Source of the DNA: Nitrospirota bacterium
Lineage (GTDB): Bacteria > Nitrospirota > Nitrospiria > Nitrospirales > NS-4
DNA: 24,891 bases
Assembly: GCA_005877565.1 (NCBI GenBank)
Contig: VBOK01000078.1
Coordinates: 1 to 24,891, forward strand
Direction of reading: 5' to 3'
In this document: piece after piece, positions 13,572-22,991 of the stretch
Position numbering within the stretch: position 1 is the first letter of the stretch
Layout of the letters: the number at the start of each line of letters is the position of its first letter
Notes under the pieces: generated by a model
Databases searched by the model: none
What the model saw: only the letters and a program-made list of their open reading frames with translations
What the model was told of the DNA's origin: nothing
Position numbers and translations under genes: made by a program

Positions 13572-16265
13572 ATGGCGTTGAAACCAGTGACATCGCCAGA
13601 CATCGAAGCCCCGACCATCCGGCTGACCATCGACGGCCAGCAGGTCGAAGCGAAGCAGGGGGTCTCGCTCTACGACGTGATCTCCCAGACCGGCAAGATT
13701 ATCCCGGCGATGTGCTATCACTACACCTTCGACCCATTCGGCTCCTGCGGGATGTGCCTCGTGATGGTGGAGGGCAAGAAGGCGCCGGTCCGATCCTGCA
13801 CGGCCAAGGCCGAGGCCGGCATGCAGGTGCGGTGCGAGGGAGAGGATCTCTTTCTGGCCCGCAAGAAGGCGGTGGAGAAGCACCTCACGATCCACCCCCT
13901 GGACTGCCCGGTCTGCGACGCCGACGGCCACTGCGAGTTGCAAGACATGGCCTTCCAGCACGGCGTCACGAACCTCGTCAACGCCAAGCCCAAGGGCCTG
14001 CCCGAGGACCGGCGCAGCCTCGTGCTCGACTTCAACATGAACCGCTGCATCCTGTGCGGGGAATGCATCAACATCTGCAAGGACGTGCAGATGGTGGACG
14101 CCCTTCAGTTCTTCAAGAAAGAGGGCACCACACACGTGGTGGCGAAGGGGGACAAGGGCCTCGTCTGCGAGTTCTGCGGGGACTGCCTGGCGGTCTGCCC
14201 CGTGGGTGCCATCACGAACAAGTATTCCAAGTACGTCTACAAACCGTGGCAGTTGAAGAAGACGACGAGCACGTGTGCCTACTGCGCCGACGGCTGCCAG
14301 ATGTCCATCGAGACCAGCGGGAAGGACGTCCAGCGGGTGACGTCGCCGCTCTCCTGGAAGAACAAGTGGGGCGATCGCGCGGAGACCGCCGAGGGCCACG
14401 GCGGGCTGTGCGTGCGCGGCCGCTTCGGGTTCCAGTACATCGACAGCAAAGAACGGCTGGGCATGCCTCTGGTCCGCACGGATGAGGGGTTCGCGCCGCG
14501 CTCCTGGTTTGAAGCCATGGACACGGTGGTCGGGCGGCTGAAGGCCATCAAGGCCCAGCACGGTCCCAACGCGATCGCGGGACTCATCACCGCCCGCTGC
14601 ACGAACGAGGAACTCTACCTGTTCCAGAAGCTGATGCGCGCGGCGATTGGCACCAATCAGGTGGACAGCAGCGCGCGCTACGGCCATCTGAACTTCACGC
14701 GGGCCCTCCAGCACGCCGCTGGCGTCGGCCGGATGATGAACGGTTACGAAGAGATCACGAAGGCCAACGTGCTCCTGCTCATCGGGACCGACATCACCGA
14801 GACCAATCCGGTCGCCAGCCTGCGGGTGAAAGAGGCCATCCGGGTGTACGGCGCACAGGCGATCGTCGCCACGTCGCGGCTGACCAACATCGCCAAGCTC
14901 GCCTCACACCCGTTGCCGATCACGGCGGGGAGCGAGCGGTGGTTCATCCAGGCGCTGGTCAAGGCCGCGGTCGAGGAGGATCTGGTGGACGAGGCCGCCA
15001 CGACCGCCGCGCCGGAGGCCTTTGGCGCGCTGAAGGCCGCGGTGGCCGGCTTGTCGTGGGAGGTCCTCACGGCCCGGACCGGGACGTCGCGGGAGGCGGT
15101 GGTCGAGGCGGTCCGGCTTTACGCCGAGGCGCCGAAGGCCGTGATCCTGTGCGCCGAGGGCGTGACGCGGCAGGTCGACGGCTATGCGGGGGTCCTGAAC
15201 CTCGTGGACCTTGCCTGGGTGACCGGCAAGCTCACGCGGCCCGGTTGCGGCGTGAACGCGCTGCCGGAAGAGGCCAATGAGCAGGGGGCGGTGGACATGG
15301 GGGTGGCGTCGGAGCTCTTGCCGGGGCAGGCGCTCTATGCCGACGAGGACGCCCGCGCCAAGTTCGCGACCGCGTGGCGCTGCTCGCTGCCGTCGCCCGA
15401 TCCGGGCGCGACGTTGATGGAGATCTTGAAGCGCTGCCGCGAGGGGCGCATCAAGGCGCTGTATCTGGTGGGAGAGAATCCGCTTGCGACCTTGCCGGCC
15501 TCGACCGGCGTTCGGGAAGCGCTGGAGAAGGTCGAGTTGCTGCTCTGCCAGGACCCCTTCCTGACCGAGACCGGCCAGCTCGCGCACGTCGTGCTCCCGG
15601 CGACCACCTTCGCCGAGAAGGACGGTACCTTCACCAACCTGGAAGGAAAGGTGAACCGGGTCCGCCCCGCGCTGGAGCCGTACGAAGATGCCCGCCCGGA
15701 CTGGGAGATCTTCGCGGCGCTGGGCACGGTGTTGGGGCATCCGATGGAGTACGAAGCGGCGCAGGATGTCCAGCGGGAGATCATGAAGCTCCTGCCGGGG
15801 TACTACAACCTCGGTGAGCCCCGGCCCGTCACCGCCCGGCCGGAGGGCTACCTGCGCGACGACTACGTCCGCGAGGTCGCGGCGCGCTACGCTGCAGGCG
15901 CCGAGGCCGATCAAGCGGCGCGGCCCTTCGCGCTGACCATCGGGCAAGTGCTGTACCATTCGGGCAAGCTCTCGACGCGCGCGCCGGGCCTGCTCCAGCT
16001 CTACCCCAGCAAGGGTCGCCTGCAGATGAACCCGGAGGACCTCGCGCAGCTGCAGCTCGGTCCCCAGGACGCGGTGCGTGTGACCTCGGCGCAGGGCGCC
16101 GTCGAGCTACGGACTGAGCCGAATCACGATCTCGCGCGGGGGACGTGCTTCTTCCCCGAGCATTTCAACGAGCCACCCATTAAAGATTTGGCCGAGTGCG
16201 TCGTCGATCCCACGACGAGCGTGCCGGCGTTCAAGTTCATCCGTGTCGCGATCGAGAAGCTGTAA
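13572..16265 (+). CDS. nuoG: NADH-quinone oxidoreductase subunit G with extra ferredoxin-type cysteines
   Basis: NuoG carries several Fe-S clusters of the peripheral arm. The 897-residue protein has a [2Fe-2S] domain (Cys48, 59, 62, 76), then the His-Cys3 site (His108, Cys112, 115, 121). Two CxxCxxCxxxC motifs follow (Cys159, 162, 165, 169 and Cys199, 202, 205, 209), and then an N7-type site (Cys235, 238, 242, 280) ahead of a molybdopterin-oxidoreductase-like domain and its C-terminal barrel. Classical NuoG has only one four-Cys cluster where this has two. The arrangement resembles electron-entry subunits of formate dehydrogenases and [FeFe] hydrogenases. GGAG seven bases before the ATG is the ribosome binding site. 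nuoE and nuoF are missing upstream and nuoH downstream. Confidence 0.93.
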   Translation: MALKPVTSPDIEAPTIRLTIDGQQVEAKQGVSLYDVISQTGKIIPAMCYHYTFDPFGSCGMCLVMVEGKKAPVRSCTAKAEAGMQVRCEGEDLFLARKKAVEKHLTIHPLDCPVCDADGHCELQDMAFQHGVTNLVNAKPKGLPEDRRSLVLDFNMNRCILCGECINICKDVQMVDALQFFKKEGTTHVVAKGDKGLVCEFCGDCLAVCPVGAITNKYSKYVYKPWQLKKTTSTCAYCADGCQMSIETSGKDVQRVTSPLSWKNKWGDRAETAEGHGGLCVRGRFGFQYIDSKERLGMPLVRTDEGFAPRSWFEAMDTVVGRLKAIKAQHGPNAIAGLITARCTNEELYLFQKLMRAAIGTNQVDSSARYGHLNFTRALQHAAGVGRMMNGYEEITKANVLLLIGTDITETNPVASLRVKEAIRVYGAQAIVATSRLTNIAKLASHPLPITAGSERWFIQALVKAAVEEDLVDEAATTAAPEAFGALKAAVAGLSWEVLTARTGTSREAVVEAVRLYAEAPKAVILCAEGVTRQVDGYAGVLNLVDLAWVTGKLTRPGCGVNALPEEANEQGAVDMGVASELLPGQALYADEDARAKFATAWRCSLPSPDPGATLMEILKRCREGRIKALYLVGENPLATLPASTGVREALEKVELLLCQDPFLTETGQLAHVVLPATTFAEKDGTFTNLEGKVNRVRPALEPYEDARPDWEIFAALGTVLGHPMEYEAAQDVQREIMKLLPGYYNLGEPRPVTARPEGYLRDDYVREVAARYAAGAEADQAARPFALTIGQVLYHSGKLSTRAPGLLQLYPSKGRLQMNPEDLAQLQLGPQDAVRVTSAQGAVELRTEPNHDLARGTCFFPEHFNEPPIKDLAECVVDPTTSVPAFKFIRVAIEKL

Positions 16266-16283
16266 GTCGAAGAGGACGTCAGC

Positions 16284-16874
16284 ATGACTGAGAAGACTGA
16301 AGAAAAAAGCCTGCTGCGCGAGGTGTGGGACGCCCTCTCGTTCTCCGAGATCCGGATGGCGATGCGGGTCGCGCTCAAGCACATGTTCGTCAAGCCCGTC
16401 ACCTTCCAGTACCCGCGGGAGAAGCGGACGATCCCGGACGCCCATCGCGGGGCGCTGGGGCTCCTGCGCTACGACGACGGCACGGAGCGCTGCGTGGGCT
16501 GCGACCTCTGCGAGGCGGCCTGCCCGTCCCGCTGCATCAAGGTAGTGAGCGCCGAGAACCCGGACGTGCCGCTGTCCCGTTACGCGACCGAGTTCTACAT
16601 CGACATCACCAAGTGCGTCTTCTGTGGGTACTGCGTCGAGGCCTGCCCGGTCAACGCGCTGGCGATGACCAAGATGTACGAGTACTCCACCGCCGACAAG
16701 CGCCAACTCATCTTCGACAAGCAGCGACTTTACGAGATCGGAGAGAAGCACATCGAGGACGCCAAGCGCTACCTGTACGCCCACAACCAAGAGAAGAACG
16801 ACACGGAGAGCCTTCAGTACCGCTATAAGTTTCCGCATCAAGTCGCTGGCCTCACACCCCCGCAAGACTCCTAA
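16284..16874 (+). CDS. nuoI: NADH-quinone oxidoreductase subunit I
   Basis: NuoI carries clusters N6a and N6b linking NuoG to NuoB. The 196-residue protein has two ferredoxin motifs: Cys70, 73, 76, 80 in ERCVGCDLCEAACP, and Cys111, 114, 117, 121 in KCVFCGYCVEACPVNAL. An amphipathic N-terminal region (about 10-40) lies along the membrane. An AGAGGA seven bases upstream supports the ATG. It follows nuoG by 18 bases; in most operons nuoH stands between them. The hydrophilic C-terminal tail (about 160-196) is longer than in short NuoI proteins. Confidence 0.96.
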   Translation: MTEKTEEKSLLREVWDALSFSEIRMAMRVALKHMFVKPVTFQYPREKRTIPDAHRGALGLLRYDDGTERCVGCDLCEAACPSRCIKVVSAENPDVPLSRYATEFYIDITKCVFCGYCVEACPVNALAMTKMYEYSTADKRQLIFDKQRLYEIGEKHIEDAKRYLYAHNQEKNDTESLQYRYKFPHQVAGLTPPQDS

Positions 16875-16876
16875 GC

Positions 16877-17404
16877 ATGACACCGATCTTCTTCGCCTAC
16901 TTCGCCCTGGTCAGCGTCGCGGCGGGGGTGCTGACGGTGGCGCTCCGGAACCCTGTGCACTGCGGCATCGCCCTGCTCGCGCTCCTGGGGCACATGGCGG
17001 GGCTCTTCGTGCTGCTGCACGCCGAGTTCCTGGCGGTCGTGCAGATCATCATCTACGCCGGCGCCATCCTGATCCTGTACCTGTTCGTCCTCATGCTGCT
17101 CAACCTCAAGACCGAGGAGCGGTACTTCCACCGCCGGTACGCCTGGTACATCATGGGCGTCGGCGCGTTGACCGTCGAGCTCCTGCTGGTGCTGCTGGCC
17201 TCCCGGTACGGCGGGATGAAGGGCCCGGCAACGACCAAGGCCGTCGAAGCGGTGGGTAACAGCACGGCGATCGGAATTTTAATGTTCAGCGACTACCTGT
17301 TGCCGTTCGAGATCGTGGGCGTGTTCCTGCTGGGGGCCATCGTCGGGGCCATCGTCCTGGCGAAAACCCCCACCCCTTCCGAAGTCAGGGGCGGGGATCG
17401 TTAA
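16877..17404 (+). CDS. nuoJ: NADH-quinone oxidoreductase subunit J
   Basis: NuoJ is a five-helix membrane-arm subunit next to NuoA and NuoK. The 175-residue protein contains ALRNPVHCGIALLALLGHMA and the conserved VVQIIIYAGAILILYLFVLM helix with the pi-bulge region typical of NuoJ. The remaining helices are at about 91-110 and 137-163. It begins two bases after the nuoI stop and ends two bases before nuoK, so the three are read as a tight block. Confidence 0.95.
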   Translation: MTPIFFAYFALVSVAAGVLTVALRNPVHCGIALLALLGHMAGLFVLLHAEFLAVVQIIIYAGAILILYLFVLMLLNLKTEERYFHRRYAWYIMGVGALTVELLLVLLASRYGGMKGPATTKAVEAVGNSTAIGILMFSDYLLPFEIVGVFLLGAIVGAIVLAKTPTPSEVRGGDR

Positions 17405-17406
17405 CG

Positions 17407-17709
17407 ATGGTACCCATCGGGGCATACGTGGCGGTGAGCGCGATCCTGTTCGTGACGGGGCTCGTCGGGGTGCTCGTCCGGCGGAACTTCATCATCGTGC
17501 TCATGTGCGTCGAGATCATGCTGAACGGGGCCAACCTCAACCTCGTGGCGTTCGCCCACCACCTGGACTCACTCGCGGGCCAGATCATGTCCCTGTTCGT
17601 GATCGCCATCGCGGCCGGGGAAGCCGCCGTGGGGTTGGCGATCATCATCGTCGTGTTCCGCGGCAAGATCGCCACCAACGTGGACCAGATCAACTTATTG
17701 AAATGGTAA
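17407..17709 (+). CDS. nuoK: NADH-quinone oxidoreductase subunit K
   Basis: NuoK is a three-helix proton-translocating subunit related to MrpC. The 100-residue protein is of exact family length and keeps both key glutamates: Glu36 in MCVEIMLNGANLNLVAF and Glu72 in IAAGEAAVGLAIII. The ATG follows the nuoJ stop by two bases. Confidence 0.97.
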   Translation: MVPIGAYVAVSAILFVTGLVGVLVRRNFIIVLMCVEIMLNGANLNLVAFAHHLDSLAGQIMSLFVIAIAAGEAAVGLAIIIVVFRGKIATNVDQINLLKW

Positions 17710-17722
17710 GCGCCGATTCCCC

Positions 17723-19725
<2,003 letters not shown>

Positions 19726-19729
<4 letters not shown>

Positions 19730-21390
19730 TCCTGAACGAGATCGCGGCCGACCAGCAGATCGGCTTCCCCATCCTGACCGTTCTGACATTCCTGCCGCTC
19801 GCCGGCGCGGTGCTGATCTGGCTGTTCCAGAAGGACGAGGACCTCATCCGCAAATCCGCGATGGCGGTCGCCGTCTTGGAGTTCTTCGTCTCCGTCCTGC
19901 TCATGTGGACCTTTACCCCGAACAGCGCCCAGATCCAGTTCGCCGAGCGGACGTCCTGGATTCCGGCGATCGGCGTCGGCTACCACCTGGGTGTGGACGG
20001 CATCAGCGTGCTCTTCATCCCGCTCACGGCCTTCCTCACCGTGCTCATCATGGTCTATTCCTGGGACACCGAGCGGGTCCTGCTCAAGCCCTACCTGATG
20101 TCGCTGCTCGGGCTGGAGGGCACGATGGTGGGCGTCTTCGCGTCCCTGGACCTCATCCTGTTCTTCGTCTTCTGGGAGCTGATGCTGCTGCCGAGCTATT
20201 TCCTGATCAAGCTCTGGGGGCCCGGGCCGCAGCGCCAGTACGCCGCGCTGAAGTACGTCCTGTACACGCTCTCGGGGTCGGTGCTCATGCTGGTCGGGAT
20301 GGTGCTCCTCAACCTGAACTTCCACGAGGCGGCGGTGGCGTCCCGCACGGAGCCGCTCTATTCCTTTGACTTTCTCGATCTCCTGACCGTGCCGGTGCCG
20401 CCCAAGAAGCAGGCGCTGATCTTCTTCCTGATGTTCTTCGGGTTCGCCTTCAAGGCGCCGATCTTCCCCTTCCACACCTGGCTGCCCACGGCCCTCGTCG
20501 AGGGCCCGATCGTGATGAGCGTGGTCCTGGCCGGCGTCAAGCTCGGGACCTTCGGCTTCATCCGGTTCGTCATCCCGCTGCTGCCGGAGGCGTCCGTCCG
20601 GTGGCTCTGGCTCATGGCCGGACTGGGCCTGGTGGGGATCCTCTACGGGGCGTTCATTGCGCTCGTCCAGTCCGATTTGCGCCGGCTGCTCGCGTACGCC
20701 AGCATCTGCCACTTGGGCTTCGTCCTGCTGGGGCTCTTCGCGCTGAACTTTCAGGGACTCCAGGGGGGCCTCCTGCAGATGATCAACCTGGGGTTCACCA
20801 CGAGCGGGTTATTCTTTCTGACCGGGTTCCTCGTGTCGCGCACCGGCTCGGCTGACCTGTCGGCCTACAGAGGCCTCGCCCGGCACCTGCCGCTCCTGGC
20901 GACGTTCATGCTGTTCTTGGGCCTGGCCTTCATCGGGCTGCCCGGCACCAACGGGTTCGTCAGCGAGTTCCTCATCCTGCTCGGCGCCTTCCGCGCCCAT
21001 TGGGCGCTGGCGGCCGTCGGCGTCCTTGGCGTGATCCTGGGCGCGGCCTATTTTCTCTGGTATTACGAGCGAGCCTTCTTCGGCCCGGCCGCGCCGGGGC
21101 CGCAAAAGCCCCTCCATGATCTCTATCCGCGCGAGTGGGGCATCGCCGTGGCGCTGAGCGTGATGGTGCTGTGGATCGGCCTGTACCCCGCGCCGTTCCT
21201 GGACATGATCAACGGGTCGGTGCAAAAGCTTGTGGAGCGGGTCGAACAAGGGTCCGTTGGGAAGGCCGTCAATCACACCCGTCTCCCCAAGGCGAAGCGA
21301 CCCGTTGCAACCGGGAGCAACGGGTACCCCGACGCGTCTCCTCCCTTGAATGTACCGGCTGAGCTCCTTCCCATGGGGCAGCGACCGTGA
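19726..21390 (+). CDS. nuoM: NADH-quinone oxidoreductase subunit M, first copy
   Basis: This antiporter-like proton-pumping subunit has 554 residues. The start ATG at 19726 overlaps the nuoL stop; GGAGAGG lies just upstream. Channel residues present are Glu151 (FWELMLLPSYFLI), Lys243 (FGFAFKAPIFPFHTWLP), Lys272 (GVKLGTFGF), His329 and Glu414 (NGFVSEFLIL). At the position of the second conserved histidine (QMxxHG) it has Leu355 in QMINLGFTTSG, and the usual HTRD loop after that helix is replaced by RTGSADLSAYRGL. A hydrophilic tail of about 45 residues follows the last helix and contains a perfect DNA hairpin. It is clearly diverged from the second NuoM, so not a recent duplication. Confidence 0.95.
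21300..21325. repeat. Perfect hairpin in the nuoM tail
   Basis: ACCCGTTGC (21300-21308) and GCAACGGGT (21317-21325) form a perfect 9-base stem with an 8-base loop. It lies inside the coding region for the hydrophilic C-terminal tail of the first NuoM, about 60 bases before the second nuoM start. No T-run follows. Confidence 0.75.
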
Positions 21391-22991
21391 CTGAACACTA
21401 CCTGCTGGGCGTCATCCTGTTCGCCCCGTTCGTGGGAGCCGCCGTGCTGGCAACCCCGTGGGTCTCGAACCGCCACCCGCTGCTGGTGCGCCAGTTGGCG
21501 GCGTTCTTCGCAGGCATCTCGTTTTGCGCGTCGTTCTACCTGCTCTTCGCCTTCGACTGGCAGAAGGGCGGGTACCAGTTCCAGCAGAAGTACGTCTGGT
21601 CGGAGCAGCTCGGGATTCAGTTCTACATCGGCGTGGACGGGATCGGGGTCCCCATGGTGCTCGCCTCCTCGATCCTCCTCTTCGCCGGGGTGTTCATCTC
21701 TTGGCACATCAAGGACCGGACCAAGGAGTTCTACGCTTTCCTGCTGATCCTGGCCGGCGCGACCATCGGGGTCTACATGTCGCTGGACCTCTTCTTCCTG
21801 TACTTTTTCTACGAGATGTCGGTCATTCCAATGTATCCGCTGCTGGGCGTCTGGGGCAGCCACACGAAGGGCTATCTTGAGACGACCAACGCGGATGAAT
21901 GGGAGCGGCCCGACGCGCCCCGGTTCATCCTGAACTTCGCGCGCAACAGCAAGGAATACGCCGCGATGAAGCTCACGTTGTTCCTGTCGGCCGGCGCGGT
22001 CGTGGCGCTGCTGGGCATACTCTTGATCTACAAGGCCTCCGGCCTCAATACCTTCGAGATCCCGGTGCTGGCCGAGAAGGCTCATTTCGAGGGGACGCTA
22101 GCGACGATCATCTGGCTCCTGTGCTTCTTCGGGTTCGCCTCGATCGCGCCCCTCTGGCCGCTGCACTCGTGGTCGCCGGTCGGCCACGCCGCGGCGCCCG
22201 CGGCCACCAGCATGCTGCACGCCGGCGTGCTGATGAAGCTCGGCCATTTCTCGATCATCCGCACGTGCTTCCAGATCCTGCCGGACACCACGCGCGACCT
22301 GATGCCCATCGCCGCCGTCCTCTGCATCTTCAGCATCCTGTACGGCGGGTATGTCGCCTATTACGCCAGAGACACGAAGTACGTGATCGGCTACAGCAGC
22401 TCCAGCCACATGGGCTACGTGTTCCTCGGCATGGCCGCGCTCGACTACATCAGCCTGAGCGGCGCCATTCTCTACATGTTCGCGCACGCGCTGGCCACGG
22501 GGATGCTGTTCGCCATGGCCGGCTGGGTCTACGACCAGACCCACACGCGTGACATCCCCTCGCTCGGCGGCCTGGTCGCCAAGATGCCCTTCGTGGCCGG
22601 CTGCTTCCTCGTCGCCTGCATGGCGTCCATCGGCATGCCGGGGACCGTGAACTTCGTGGCCGAGGTCATGATCGTGCTGGGGAGCTGGGCCAAGTACCCC
22701 GTCCAGACCGTCATCGCGGTCCTGGGCATCGTGCTCACGATGGCCTATCTCTTCCGCATGATGCGCGGGGTCTTCTACGGGCAGTTGAGCGAGTTGGGCC
22801 ACCACGCCCATGACGCCGAGGCCTTTGTGGACCGAGTGCCGCTCTTGATCATGATCTTCAGCAGCATCACGTTCGGGCTGCTCCCGGGCCGGATGCTGGA
22901 CGTCATCCGCTCGGGCGTGAATCCGATCCTGGCCCGGATCATGGAAGTGGCGCCGGTGGTGACCCAAACGGGGAGCGGGCTCCTCCCATGA
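21387..22991 (+). CDS. nuoM: NADH-quinone oxidoreductase subunit M, second copy (NuoM2)
   Basis: This second antiporter-like subunit has 534 residues. The GTG start overlaps the first nuoM stop (GTGA). It has Glu143 (YFFYEMSVIPMYPL), Lys284 (GVLMKLGHFSI), His341, His367 (YMFAHALATG), the canonical THTRDIPSLGGL loop and Glu426 (TVNFVAEVMIV). The central TM7 lysine is replaced by Ile253: FFGFASIAPLWPLHSW aligns without gaps to FFGFAFKAPIFPFHTW of the first copy. An inserted, charged loop of about 25 residues lies between TM5 and TM6 (about 158-190). This is the extra subunit that defines 2M complex I. It overlaps nuoN by four bases (ATGA). Confidence 0.95.
   Translation: MTEHYLLGVILFAPFVGAAVLATPWVSNRHPLLVRQLAAFFAGISFCASFYLLFAFDWQKGGYQFQQKYVWSEQLGIQFYIGVDGIGVPMVLASSILLFAGVFISWHIKDRTKEFYAFLLILAGATIGVYMSLDLFFLYFFYEMSVIPMYPLLGVWGSHTKGYLETTNADEWERPDAPRFILNFARNSKEYAAMKLTLFLSAGAVVALLGILLIYKASGLNTFEIPVLAEKAHFEGTLATIIWLLCFFGFASIAPLWPLHSWSPVGHAAAPAATSMLHAGVLMKLGHFSIIRTCFQILPDTTRDLMPIAAVLCIFSILYGGYVAYYARDTKYVIGYSSSSHMGYVFLGMAALDYISLSGAILYMFAHALATGMLFAMAGWVYDQTHTRDIPSLGGLVAKMPFVAGCFLVACMASIGMPGTVNFVAEVMIVLGSWAKYPVQTVIAVLGIVLTMAYLFRMMRGVFYGQLSELGHHAHDAEAFVDRVPLLIMIFSSITFGLLPGRMLDVIRSGVNPILARIMEVAPVVTQTGSGLLP

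Noticed and set aside
13467..14714. Minus-strand open frame opposite nuoG reaching into the palindrome
   Set aside because: It is antisense to the conserved Fe-S region of nuoG and shows no recognisable domain.
16266..16283. A hidden nuoH between nuoG and nuoI
   Set aside because: Only 18 bases separate the genes, and no other frame in the operon shows NuoH helices.
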